From the NCBI GenBank assembly GCA_031771865.1, contig JASISA010000042.1, forward strand, positions 737,501 to 801,500: a stretch of 64,000 nucleotides of DNA, given 5' to 3'. This document shows positions 1 to 10,307 of the stretch, piece after piece. A model generated the notes under the pieces. The model had not been told where the DNA came from, did not search any database, and worked only from the letters and a program-made list of their open reading frames with translations. Within the stretch, counting starts at the first letter, position 1; each line of letters begins with the position of its first letter. Source of the DNA: Nothophaeocryptopus gaeumannii (Eukaryota; Ascomycota; Dothideomycetes; Mycosphaerellales; Mycosphaerellaceae). The position numbers and the translations under genes are program-made.

Positions 1-82
1 CGCTCCAGCCATGCCGCCAACCAGCATATGAACGACACTGCGCACTGGGGCTTACCGATACGAAGATGACTGCTATCAGCAT

Positions 83-876
83 ATGAACGACTATGACCAC
101 TGGGCACCCGAGATCGAGCGCGAGGCCTGCGACCTCCGATTCCATACTCAGCGGCAAGCTCGAAAGCACATGGACAGCACCAACCATTGGAGGAAGCACT
201 GGTGTGCTCCGTGTAAGAGGGGTTTCCAAAGCGAAATCAACTTGCAGATGGTAAGTACACGTCCGTCTTCGAGGATGAGCAGCTGGCCATGTCTGCAGAG
301 GTACAGACCCAGTGTTCCGAACCGAACGTCGAAAAGGAAAGCATCGACTCATGCATTGACGTGTATTAGCACCTCAAGGGCTCGGCACACATGGGCAACA
401 GCATCAAGTGCCCCTTTTGCTTGAAGCCACACACCGTCGCCAGCGGAATCGTACACCACGTCGAGAGCGGCTCCTGCCCGAACGCCAAGAACTTGAACCG
501 CGAGAAGATCTACAAGATGATCAATCAGCGAGATACCCAGGGCATCATCACCAACAAGCAGATCGCTTGGCACGATGATCAAAACGCAGAGTCCATCGCC
601 TCGAGCGCCGCTTACGACTACTCTCGTGGGTGCTTCGTATGCTACATGTGCAGCAATGGCTACTCGACGCTGAGGGCTCTCAACCAGCACCTAAGCTCGC
701 CGAGACACAAGCAGAAGGTGTATCGCTGCTTTGGTGGAAGGTGCGTGAAGCAATTCACTGCTCTCGCGCAACTCGTTGCTCATCTGGAGAGCGAAAGCTG
801 CGGCGCCATTCGCTTTGCTACCATGCAGCGCAACACGAATGCAATTCTCACCGGCCAGAGAGCGATCGGGTTCTAA
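83..876 (+). CDS. C2H2 zinc-finger protein, two exons, 5' side degenerate
   Basis: Exons 83-250 and 370-876 join across a 119-bp intron (GTAAGT donor, TTAG acceptor) so that ..INLQM continues into HLKGSAHMGNS, completing a C-x2-C-x12-H-x5-H finger. About 224 aa. Fingers in order: a first one in which the first Cys is replaced (EREAC instead of C-x2-C), the complete WCAPC..H..H finger, a KCPFC..HH..C variant, a complete FVCYMC..QH..RH finger, and a C-x4-C..H..C variant at the C-terminus. Tandem finger proteins of this kind are usually nucleic-acid or RNA-binding; no target can be inferred. The first 60 bases hold another finger remnant (AANQHMND..HW) in a different frame, so the real gene either starts upstream of the window and is frameshifted or has lost its 5' half. 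The ATG at 83 is simply the first in frame. Confidence 0.6.
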
Positions 877-1342
877 TGGAGTGCAGAGGAGAGAAGAATA
901 GGACACATCTAGTCGGAGGCATGAATTGGAGTTGTACGTTTAGCGTTGGCGTTGAGGAGCATGAGCGTGCTGGCAGAGCCTCAGTTCATGTTCAGACGAA
1001 AAGACAGCACGAGGCTTTTCGTTGCGCCAAATCGCATTATCGGTTGTCTTCATGCAATATTTGCTTGAAAAGGACATGGTTTTGAACTTGTCATTTTACC
1101 CGATGTGAGTCTCGGCCGGCCCGAAACTCTCCCAGGAAATGACTTCACTTGGGTGGAGATGGTGCCTGGCGACCCTTACCTACATAGCCCCACCGAGGGC
1201 TACGTAGAGCCCAAGCTTTCTTCCCTCGCAGTCATAAACCATTGAAGCTCCTACGAGCTTGCGATTGATACACGCAATATTCACAGACACAACAGCCAAC
1301 ATCAACCAATTTACGACCCACAAGAGCCATACAGTACCCATC
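877..1342. other. Intergenic region upstream of the small Gly/Tyr-rich gene
   Basis: No convincing coding sequence. The stretch 1255-1342 is CA-rich, typical of a fungal 5' leader preceding the ATG at 1343. Confidence 0.4.
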
Positions 1343-1693
1343 ATGCCTTCTCAGAACTCGAACTCTGGTGGTGGCGACTACAGCTACAAGGCGAGCGGGA
1401 CCAACTCGGAGGTACTTCGTGGTGCATGAGTGAACTGCATTCCTCAGTCAAGCATTAACATATGAACTAAAGGGCAACCACTACTGCGCTCGCGACTACG
1501 GCTCGTCCGCGTCCAATTCCAACTCCTATCACTATTCTAACACCGATGGAAGCTACTACTACTCCAGTAGGTTGTAAGAGAGGCTGCTTGATTGCTTGAG
1601 AGGCTGATGTTGTGTGCAGACCCGAATGGATCGACCTACTACAACAGCGGTAGCGGCTACAGCAACTACACCGCTCCTGGCGGGAAGAAGTAG
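1343..1693 (+). CDS. Small Gly/Ser/Tyr-rich protein, copy 1 (three exons)
   Basis: Three exons are read directly: 1343-1411, 1473-1566 and 1620-1693, giving 78 aa. Introns of 61 and 53 bp have GT-AG ends. The protein contains no hydrophobic segment and is made of GDYSYKASG, GNHYCARDYGS, YHYSN, GSYYYS and NPNGSTYYN blocks, ending in a basic GGKK. The same exon pattern and peptide blocks recur in a second copy at about 2462-2868, so the gene model is supported by the duplication. The single Cys (HYC) is conserved between the copies. I do not recognise a described family; it resembles short Gly/Tyr-rich fungal hypothetical proteins. Function unknown. Confidence 0.7.
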
Positions 1694-2074
1694 ATTGGGA
1701 GACACTTTGACTGCATAGCTCGTGCTGGGAGTGGCCTGATTGCACAGGTGTGGAGAAGTCGATATGGGCTTGGACATGGCCAGGTCTGCAACACGATCGT
1801 CAAAAGAGGAACTGGCCTACAAGCAAGACAGGAGAGAGCCGAGTCTGTAGAGTATGCAAGTCACCGCAAGTTTCCGCTGAACCATCCTTGTCTCAATATC
1901 AATCGTGATTTTCTACGCTTCTACCCGCCCTCCCTGTCAATCTACGTTTGACTGAGAAACAGCAGGCCATGACAGATCACCATGTCTTGCAAGCTTGAGA
2001 AGTTTATTTCCTCCACTTCCTTCTCGCAGGTTACTCACACATCCCGTTTACATCGCAGCAAAACCACTGTCACA

Positions 2075-2868
2075 ATGAGTGACTACGGCGACGATTACGA
2101 CGATGTTCATGAGACGACCAATACTACGAGGACGCTTCGGACTACGAAGAGCCTCAGTACGACGAACGACCATACTTCAACGAAGAATCTCAGTACGACT
2201 AACAGCCACATTCCGACAACCACCCGCAGTTCAACGAGGAACCGCATTCCATCCAGCAGCCTCTTTACGACGAAGTGCCCCAGTACAATGGACGGTCTCA
2301 CGACGAAGAAGGTCCTCAGTACGATGATGGACGTCAGGCCAACGCAGCATCTCGGTACAATGAAGAATCCTCGATCGAAGAGGCCTTTGGCCGGTTGAGC
2401 GTCAATTGGTCCTACTGGGAACAGTGAGCCAACGAGCCAGCCTAATTCGGTAGGCTGTTGCAAGGCGCCAGGCTTCGGAACAGGCAGGTACGGTCCGTAC
2501 GACACCACGCACGGTGGCCGAAACTCGCAGGTTGGTCTTGAGCATCATATTCCAAGCTGGTTTAAAGACGATCATTGACACCTCGCAGGGAGATCACTAC
2601 TGCAACCGCGAGTATGGCTCCGAGAGCCGTTACGCCTACCACTACTCCAGCCAGGATGGAGGCTACTACTACAAAAGTAGGCAAGACATATCCCCATTTC
2701 CAATTTGAGTTCTTGAGCTTACAGGAGCTTGTAGATCCCGATGGCGCCAAGTACTACAATAGTGGCGGTGGATACAGCAAGTACGCAACCCCGAATAGCT
2801 CCACCTACGAGAAGAGGGACGATGGGTACAGCAGGTACACGCCACCAGGAGAGAACGGAGGCAAGTGA
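2075..2868 (+). pseudogene. Small Gly/Ser/Tyr-rich protein, copy 2, with frameshifted 5' extension
   Basis: The 3' half matches copy 1 exon for exon: one exon ends at 2530, then 2589-2676 and 2735-2868 (introns 58 bp each). Peptides GDHYCNREYGS, YHYSSQDGGYYYK and NPDGAKYYN parallel copy 1, followed by an added YEKRDDGYSRYTPPGENGGK tail. Upstream, an ATG at 2075 starts MSDYGDDYDD. From 2119 the protein-like frame (acidic, Tyr/Gln-rich, repeats of the type EPQYDE and GPQYDDG) lies one base off and carries a TAA at about 2194 and a TGA at 2425. The frame that reads into the conserved exons (open from 2399) has a TGA at 2396. No GT-AG intron reconciles them, so the 5' part looks broken. Alternatively the functional copy starts at an unseen promoter or exon. 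Confidence 0.55.
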
Positions 2869-2998
2869 GATGAAACCCATGATAGAAAATGTTATCGACA
2901 TACATGAGTCTCGTCGTGGAAAGTTATAGTCACCAGGCTGACCGATGATCCCTATCAAACAGATGGTGCGACGAGCTCAGTGCAACTTCAGCACAAGC

Positions 2999-4306
2999 TC
3001 AGCTCGCACCTCCCAAGTAGTCCCATGCAGTCAAAGTGTGCACTTTCACAGTATCCAAAAATTCCTCGATGCTGACTTTCTCGTCCCTCTCGGCCATGCC
3101 ACGAGGATGCGGGCCATAGGCATAAGCAGGAATGTCATGTCGTCGAAAGTGCTTGCAGTCCGTCGCTCCGAGCGAGCAGATTGGCACAGGCTCGTTACCT
3201 CGAATAGCCTTCGCGTTGCTTTGGATGAGGCCGACGACTTTGTGGTCCGGAGTGCAGTGTGTCGGCGGATATGAGTGGTTCTCATGCACGAGATAGGATG
3301 CCGTGGGGAAGTCGCTCAGAATGGAGTCGATCTTTGATTTGATGCTCTCGGTCTTGACGCCGATCGGAATCCTGATATCGGACTCGAAGATGCAATCAGA
3401 CGGGATCATGTTGATCTTGGCGCCTCCTTTGATCGTCCCAATGTTGACTGTTGGTATGAGCATTGCATCGGCAGCACCTTTCCACATGATATCATCGGCG
3501 ACCTTGCGGACGTCTGGTCGTTGCATGAATTTCTTGAGGTCTTCGTCCATACCCTCTCCGGGATGTCTTTCCAGTTCGACAAGGCGTTCGATCAGCCTGG
3601 TGGCGATCCGGATAGCGCCCTCACTGCGATGAGTGTAGGCTCCGTGGGCTCCCTGTGCTGTGACAGTGAACGTCAATCGAAGAGTGCCCTTCTCGCCGAA
3701 ACGGATGCTTTCCAGTCCACTTGGCTCGCCGATCAACACACAATCACCACTCCATTCTGGCAACCCATCATCCTCGAGCAGGTAGCGCGTACCCCATCTG
3801 CCGCCAGTCTCTTCGTCTGAGACGACTTCCAACGTACAGCGGCCAGATAGATGAGATCGAAATCGGTACATGTAGGAATAGGCAATGATGCTCGCAGCTG
3901 TGCCGGCCTTCATGTCTACGCCCGAACGGCCATGCACACACCCATCTTGCACGTGACCAGAGTATGGATCTCGTTTCCACTGCTCAGCATCTGAGACCGG
4001 GAACTGGTCGATATGGCCATTCAGAACGATGCTTCGTTTTGCTGATGGCTCGTCGCCGTTGCGCTGCCCCTTGATCACACTGACCAGATTTGGTGACTGT
4101 TCTCTAGGCGCAATGATGCGGTGAGAGATTGACGCAGCGTCTAGGTGCTTCCTGACAGCATCGATAGCCTGTCTCGTGTCACCGGGTGGATTGGGCGATG
4201 GTGCTTGAATCAATGTCTGGAGAAGTTGGATGTGCTTATCGGACTCTGTCTCTATCAGATGGAGCAGCTCCTGTTTAGAGATAACGGCCGCGGACATCAC
4301 ATCCAT
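2999..4306 (-). CDS. M20-family metallopeptidase (ArgE/DapE/carboxypeptidase type)
   Basis: Intronless, 435 aa from the ATG at 4306 (the frame is open slightly further upstream but without an ATG; a second in-frame ATG lies 3 codons in). Visible family landmarks in order: NGHID near residues 95-99 (first metal His and Asp), GVDMKAG near 127 (bridging Asp), SDEETGG near 161 (catalytic Glu pair), GEPSG near 190, the dimerisation lid in the middle, and a C-terminal GATDCKHFR then YGPHPRGMAERDE carrying the last metal ligand. Enzymes of this family hydrolyse amide bonds of N-acyl amino acids or dipeptides with two zinc or cobalt ions. The exact substrate cannot be read from sequence; acetylornithine deacetylase-like or a cytosolic dipeptidase are possible. 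No signal peptide. It converges with the small gene ending at 2868. Confidence 0.85.
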   Translation of the reverse strand: MDVMSAAVISKQELLHLIETESDKHIQLLQTLIQAPSPNPPGDTRQAIDAVRKHLDAASISHRIIAPREQSPNLVSVIKGQRNGDEPSAKRSIVLNGHIDQFPVSDAEQWKRDPYSGHVQDGCVHGRSGVDMKAGTAASIIAYSYMYRFRSHLSGRCTLEVVSDEETGGRWGTRYLLEDDGLPEWSGDCVLIGEPSGLESIRFGEKGTLRLTFTVTAQGAHGAYTHRSEGAIRIATRLIERLVELERHPGEGMDEDLKKFMQRPDVRKVADDIMWKGAADAMLIPTVNIGTIKGGAKINMIPSDCIFESDIRIPIGVKTESIKSKIDSILSDFPTASYLVHENHSYPPTHCTPDHKVVGLIQSNAKAIRGNEPVPICSLGATDCKHFRRHDIPAYAYGPHPRGMAERDEKVSIEEFLDTVKVHTLTAWDYLGGAS

Positions 4307-4900
4307 GTTTCCGCAAAGACAGTAGGCAAAGATATCCACGAGTAGATCTCAGTGGCATCTGAAGGAAAATGGATGCAAGACTGATCCTGTCGGCCAGGAT
4401 GTGGTTTCCAATCCCCTTCCTTATCGGGACACCGCACTCAACTCCGATCATTATCTATGAACAAACACTGAGATGAAGGATAGCTATACGGACTATGCAT
4501 CTGCACACCAAGGAGAAAGCAACATTGTGTCACACTGAGATTGCCTAAGTCTAACAGGTCGAGTTCTGGTCTTTCCTATTATCTTTGACATGTTCGCCTC
4601 CTCCAACACAGCTCCTGTACCATCGATACGTCGTAGTAGGAGAGATCAATCTTTAGTTTAACAAACTCTCGAACAACCCCCTCTATCAGTTATGCACCAA
4701 CAACTTCCGTCGTTCGGATTAGTATGATACCAACCCTAAATCATCTCGCCGAGCGGGGTTATATACTACATACTCCGCCAGCACAGCATTCGCATATAGA
4801 ACCACATTTTGCGAATGCAGTTGGAGTAGCTAAAAGCCACAATATTACAATCCGTAAAGAGAGCATCCTAATTGATTAAAATTAGTGTCTATGTTAGAGG
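4307..4900. other. Intergenic AT-rich DNA upstream of the M20 gene
   Basis: No gene seen. Base composition becomes visibly AT-rich after about 4620 compared with flanking genes, as in decayed repeat tracts of filamentous fungi. Confidence 0.4.
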
Positions 4901-4951
4901 CAATTAGCTAGGATATAAGTAACTTATACCTTTTGTAACTTCCTCGTTCAA

Positions 4952-5006
4952 TATATTGTAGTAGTTCGTAGCCGTTTTGTGTGTTGTAGTAGTTCGTAGC
5001 TGTGTT
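4952..5006. repeat. Short direct repeat (TTGTAGTAGTTCGTAGC)
   Basis: The 17-base block occurs twice, about 30 bases apart, inside the AT-rich tract next to the larger repeats. It is probably part of the same decayed element. Confidence 0.6.
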
Positions 5007-5038
5007 ACGTATTCCCTTTAGTAACAGAGTGAAGTTGA

Positions 5039-5167
5039 GAGGAAAGCAAGACTCGGTCTCAAATGCAATAGTAAAACATCCTAAATATATTGTGTCGGAG
5101 GGTACTACAGGGAGCTTCGGAGAGCCAGCCCTACATCCAGTATAAACGTTTTCGAAACATTCGGCCT
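5039..5167. repeat. ~130-bp dispersed repeat, copy A
   Basis: Begins GAGGAAAGCAAGACTCGG and ends in ..AACGTTTTCGAAACATTCGGCC. It is nearly identical to copy B at 5251-5386. On the minus strand it encodes a peptide block ECFENVYTGCRAGSPKLP. Differences between the copies include C/T and G/A changes. Confidence 0.8.
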
Positions 5168-5250
5168 GCTCCGACATACTTAAGACATTTTACTCTAAAC
5201 TACACCTTGCTAAAATATGCTAAGTATAGGATCTCCTAGCTCGCAAAGAA

Positions 5251-5386
5251 GAGGAAAGCAAGACTCGGTTTCAAATGCAATAGTAAAACATCCTCAATAT
5301 ATCGTGTCCGAGGATACTATAGTAAGGGGAGCTTCGGAGAGCCTGCCCTATAGTCAGTATTAACGTTTTCGAAACATCCGGCCTAC
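5251..5386. repeat. ~130-bp dispersed repeat, copy B
   Basis: Direct repeat of 5039-5167 with a few substitutions and a small insertion (AGTAAG near 5325). On the minus strand it lies immediately downstream of a tyrosine-recombinase-like fragment, so the repeat was probably part of the coding region or 3' end of that element. Confidence 0.8.
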
Positions 5387-5401
5387 CTTCGCTATACTCG
5401 C

Positions 5402-5559
5402 GTTATAATATCTTCTGAGGTCATGCCCTTGTTGGCGGCGTATTGAGCCACGCCATGCCGAAATGGATGACAAGCGTAGTCTACAGCGGTATAGCTAGCC
5501 TTGGCGGCTCGCTCCTTGACTACCGTATAGATCCGTACGTAAGTGAAGGTACCAGTGCG
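5402..5559 (-). mobile_element. Relic of a tyrosine-recombinase-type element (Crypton-like)
   Basis: The minus strand reads an open stretch of about 50 codons containing TYVRIYTVVKERAAK followed by YACHPFRHGVAQYAANKGM. The H-x-x-R box followed by a G-x-A-Q-x-A-x-x-x-G-M helix is the arrangement seen in tyrosine recombinases of fungal Crypton-type transposons. The frame then hits stops and continues shifted into the repeat at 5251-5386. No start, no catalytic Tyr and no other arginine box could be placed, so this is a fragment. Family assignment rests on this motif alone. Confidence 0.4.
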
Positions 5560-5569
5560 TCTTGAAGTC

Positions 5570-6535
5570 CTTTCCAGTATCGTGATGAAGATCTCTGCGA
5601 AAGTTCATCAATATAGCTAGTTCAGTAAGGAAGATCTCACTTGAGTCAGAGTCTTGTGTCTGCTCGTAGTATGGAGCTTAATCTGAAGCTGCTGAGACAA
5701 TAATCCGGGGATTACCGTGAAGCCGGATAATGTTTCGGACATAAAGTTGAGAGGGTCTGTGCATGGGCGGAGAAGGTCGGATAAGTCTCGGGTAGCTGGC
5801 TGAAAGTGATCTAGGCGCTCCAGCTTCCATTCCGATTGCCCCTTCCACGACCGTGGATGGCATGAGCACTCCTCCTCATCAATCTCATTCCTCCATGGCA
5901 TTCACTTCCCAGCGTCAGCATCGTTTTCCACGCCCAAACCACGTACGAAGCGGCCGCCGTATTGAAGCCAACCGGATGGCATCCACGCCAAGGAGATGCC
6001 ACTCTCAAAACACTGGCCGAGGCTAGCTGCGGCGCGTGATGGTCGAATCAGCGTCCGAGGGGAGCATGCAGCCCCACGTCACCTCTGTGAAAGCGTGAGT
6101 ATGCGCGCTTACAGGTCCGATGCGACCAGAGGCCATTTGGGCGGCCAGCGCGAGCTTGAAGGTAGAAGAGTAGATAGATGTCCAAAGGATCTCTACTGCA
6201 GCTTTCAGTCTACCTCACTCACTGACACCCCATCTTCACGTGCAAGAGCCGGAAAGAGGCAGCGACGGTGACGTCTGACCTGCAGCGCAGCTTCCTTGGA
6301 TCCTCGAGCTGCACGTGGTTGGACAGTGTCGATCGATTGTGCAGTGCGCTGTGCTGGCCTCGACGAGCTGGCCTCACTTCCCTGCCGCAGTGTGCGGTGC
6401 CGCGTACTCCACCAGCCGCAGCCCTTCAAGCGCACTCGAGCCATACTATCGACGAAGACAAGGACGACGACGACGACGGAGTAAACCGGTTTCCACAGCG
6501 GCGGCAAGAGCGACGCGGGGCAGGCGGTGATCAAG
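5570..6535. other. Intergenic region / promoter of the PhoD-like gene
   Basis: Between 5570 and about 5900 only incoherent short frames are seen. 5900-6535 is GC-richer and probably contains the promoter and 5' leader of the following gene, including a GAC/GACGAC purine-rich run near 6453-6480. Confidence 0.35.
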
Positions 6536-9500
6536 ATGGCCAACAACCCCGAGGAGCTGTTCTTGAAACCTGAACCTTCCTCGACTGGGCCGAACGAAAC
6601 GCCCAGACCCCTGCGAATCACCAAACAAGCATCTCCACAGGGTTCCCAGTCTTCTGAGCCGCAGCAGCAATGGGCACAGTACCGCGTGCCTCCCAGCAGT
6701 AACGCCGCATACGGCGCACCGACTTCTCCTCCACCAACAGGACCCTTACCTTATCCCGACGAGCGAACACGACGGCAGGCCACGCCTGGTGCGTTGCAAA
6801 AGCCTCCCAGCAGAACGGGTACGCCGCAAGAGCTAGCAGAAGAAGGCAGAGCAGGTGGGCCACCCATGGCGCGGAAGTCGAGCATGTCGTCGCAGGGCGG
6901 CGGCGCGAGCAATACTAGGCCAAGATTCGATGCCGACGATCCGCATCGACCGACTCTGGGAGGGTATGGTGGATCACCAACGTCGCAGACGGGATCAATA
7001 GGTAGGCTGGCGGAGCGGAGAGGAACTCCTGCCAAGAACATCTTTCCTCCAGATTCACCCGGGGGTCCAGAACCGCCGATGAAGAGCGACGAAGACGATG
7101 ACTTGTTCCAAGTGAAGCCGCAGCGAGAGCGCAAGCAAAGTGCGCCGACTGAGGATTACCAACAATTCTACCCCCCGCCATTAGGAGCGGCTCCTCCAGC
7201 GAGTTCAGGTGCTGGAACGCCCGCGAACGGCAGACTGCATATTCCAGACCCGGCTGGCATCAACAGACTTAGTAGCACTGCGTCAACTTCGACCACTAGA
7301 GCTTCAAGAGGATCGCCACCTCCGCCTGAGACTCCCATCGTACCCGGAGATGCTCCAGGCGGTCTGAGCGATATCGAGGCAAGATACGCGGCTTCTGGCA
7401 TCTCCGGAACGAACACTCTAAATGAAATGCAGGCTCAGAGTGCGGCTGCAGCTGCTAGAAGAGCGCACTACGCGCAGCCGCAACCAAGACGTGGGGAGTT
7501 GAATGCGCCGCAACAACAGCAACAAGCTCTTTCAAGCTCCAGTGGCAGGTGGAGTCCAACGGAACAGCCAGGATCTGCGCCGCACGGGCCTCCGATTCAA
7601 TTCCAAGGCACTGAAGAAGTCGCTTCAAGAGGAGATGCTGTTCCGTCTCAGGCTTCTGCGCGCGGACGTCAATCGAGCTATCCGCAACCGCCGCAGCCGT
7701 CTACGAGCCCGGGCAATCTTGAAGGTGATATGAACAGGATGAATGTGCACGACGAGCCTCCCCCAGCTTATTCGCCCCCCACTGCTGGGGCGACACATTC
7801 GCCGTATCCTAACGAGAAAGGTCGATATCCTCTAGCCGCGAGCCCACCTGTGTCAGAGCAAGGAAGACGGGGCACCGATCCAAATCTTAGAGGTCACCCG
7901 GCGTTCGCGAATGACCCTCGTTCAAATGGGCCAACACCCTCCCCTCAGCCGGGAACATCACAGCCAGATGGGGCAGGACACGGAATGGCGCCCATCAACG
8001 TGGCGCAAAATGATCAGCAATCCACGTCCCCGCAACCAGGCCCATCAGGTCCAGCGAGTCCGCCTCCACTCCCAGAAGGCTGGATCGCGCATCTTGACAA
8101 TAATTCAGGCCACTACTACTATATTCATCTTCCGACTCAGTCCACACAATGGGAGTTTCCGAAAGGCCCGACTCCCTTAAATCTGCAAGAGCCGATGAGT
8201 CCCACTGCAGGATTGGCGAGTCCAGTCGGTTCGGTTTTCAAGCAACCACTTGCTTCGCCTGGCTTTCCAGTGCAGCAAATGGCGAATTACGATCGGAACT
8301 GCATGTTCTCAATGAATTCTCTCGTCAGTCCTACTGCATCTAGTTTCACCGGACCACCGCCGAGCGCCGGTGTGGACATGTACAAGATCTCACCCTCGAA
8401 TGCTGTCTACTTCGGACCATACCTCCGCTACACGAATATGGATCTCGAGCGCGGCCTCTGGCTCGGCAGCATCATGCTGATCACTGATGCAAGCAATCAG
8501 CCCCCGACGATCCATATTCACCAGTCACAAGATCTGAGTCCTAACCCGCGCCAGCTGAAAGCACACCCAATTCACTCCCATCAACGATGGATCTTCTATA
8601 GATACGATATTGATTTAAAGATGGAGGACCAGGCTTCGGCGAAGTGGACTTATGCTATCACGTCTCATCTAGGATGCACTCGCTACGAATTCTTGGTCGC
8701 CGGCCGAAACGATCCAAGCTGGCGGTTTGTGGCTCACTCGGGGAACGACTTCGCCATTAACGTTTCCGCGAACGAGCGATCGAAGCAGGGAGGTGCGCCT
8801 TTGATGTGGAAAGATGTCCTGCTGAAGCACCAGGAATGTGGCGGTTTCCATGTCCAGGTCGGACTCGGTGGTCAGATCTACGCAGACCGCCTGTGGAAGG
8901 ATATCCCAGCGCTCAAGCAGTGGACGCAGATCAGTGGGAAAGAGAACCGCAAGACCGCTCAATGGACTGCCAAGATGGAGGAAGATGTCACCCACGCTTA
9001 CTTCCACTACTACACCTCACATTTCGATCAACCTGCGGTCAAGGAGGCATTCGCACAAGTCCCGCACGTGTGCTGTCTCGATGACCACGACATCTTTGAT
9101 GGCTATGGCTCATATCCGGAGTACATGCAGGAGAGTCATGTTTTCAAGAACCTGGGCCGGATTGGTATCGAGATGTACCTACTCTTCCAGCATCATACAA
9201 CACACGAGATTCTACGGAATGTCTCTAACGACATCGACCTTTTCACAATTACTGGCAAGGGGTGGCATTTTGTCAAGTACTTCGGCCCGAGCGTTGTGCT
9301 TGTCGGTCCTGACACTCGAAGCGAGCGAACGGAGAGGCAAGTGATGGCCGGGCCGACATATCAAGGCATATTCCCAAAGGTGGCGACACTGCTACCCAGC
9401 GTCCAGCACTGTATCTGGTTACTGCCAGTACCGATTGTCTACCCGCGACTTGAAGGAATCGAACAAATGGCAAGCCACGTTGCGACAGGCAAGAAAGCCG

Positions 9501-10307
9501 TCACAGGCGGGTTCAACATGCTTGGCAAGGTCGCAGGCGGAGTAGCCGGAATCGTCGGTGCGAAGGGCGTCGTGAATCACGGCTTTGATGCTGCCAAGAA
9601 AGCTGTCGGCAAATCTGGTTTGATGCAGGGTGTCCTGAGTCCGTTCGGAGATGTCGATATGCTTGATGAGCTTAGAGATCTCTGGACGCACGAATCGAAG
9701 GTAAGATCAAGAGCAGCAAGTGAATCAACGAGTAAGCATGCTAACGTGACCGCAGGATCTAGAACGCACCTACATCATCCGAACACTTCAAGGCATCGCA
9801 CACAACAAATCTCTGCGCATGACATTCCTTTCCGGCAGCGTCAATGCCTGCGGTGCCGGCCTCGTCCACGACCCAGCCCATCCGTCCGACCACAAGACAA
9901 TGTACCAACTCATCACCTCATCCATCGTCAACGCGCCGCAAGGCACCTACGTCTTGAAACTCCTGCACAACAATAAGCAACTCTTCGTCCCGCAAAACGG
10001 CCATCGCTCCCAAGTCGGCGTACCGTCCGACAGCAAAGAAGACATGATGGAGATCTTCGCAGCTGATGTGGATGGCCGACCTCGAGAGCACAGACGTCTG
10101 ATGGGTCGCAGGAACTATCTGGCCTGTGTAGCTTATGACCCGGAGGTCGTACAAGGGGCTTTTGGTGGAGGACAGGGAAGTCCTCCGGCGGGTCAGACCG
10201 GGAGGCTGAGTCTTGCCGCGGATTTTATGGTGCAGAATGAGGGGACTTTTGGACAGCCGATGAAGTATGGGCCGGTCATTATTCCGAGTTTGGAGTATGG
10301 ACGATGA
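6536..10307 (+). CDS. WW domain plus PhoD-like phosphatase domain protein
   Basis: Exons 6536-9700 and 9756-10307 (55-bp intron with GTAAGA donor, CTAAC branch site and CGCAG acceptor) give about 1238 aa. I chose MANNPEELFLKPEP at 6536; an ATG three codons upstream is also in frame. Residues 1-500 are Pro/Ser/Gln/Gly-rich and disordered. A WW domain lies near 509-542 (LPEGWIAHLDNNSGHYYY..TQSTQWEFP, both Trp and the Tyr cluster present). From about 618 the PhoD-like metallophosphatase region follows, with FGPYLRYTNMDLERGLWLGS, CGGFHVQVGLGGQIYADRLW and CCLDDHDIFDGYGSYPEYMQ near 846 (the Asp-Asp-His metal-binding part). The long fungal PhoD-like proteins are predicted intracellular phosphatases or phosphodiesterases, and the WW module would bind Pro-rich partners. 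No signal peptide, so it is unlike secreted bacterial PhoD. Confidence 0.85.

Noticed and set aside
8838..9344. 168-codon second frame within the PhoD-like gene
   Set aside because: Out-of-frame shadow of the conserved phosphatase region.
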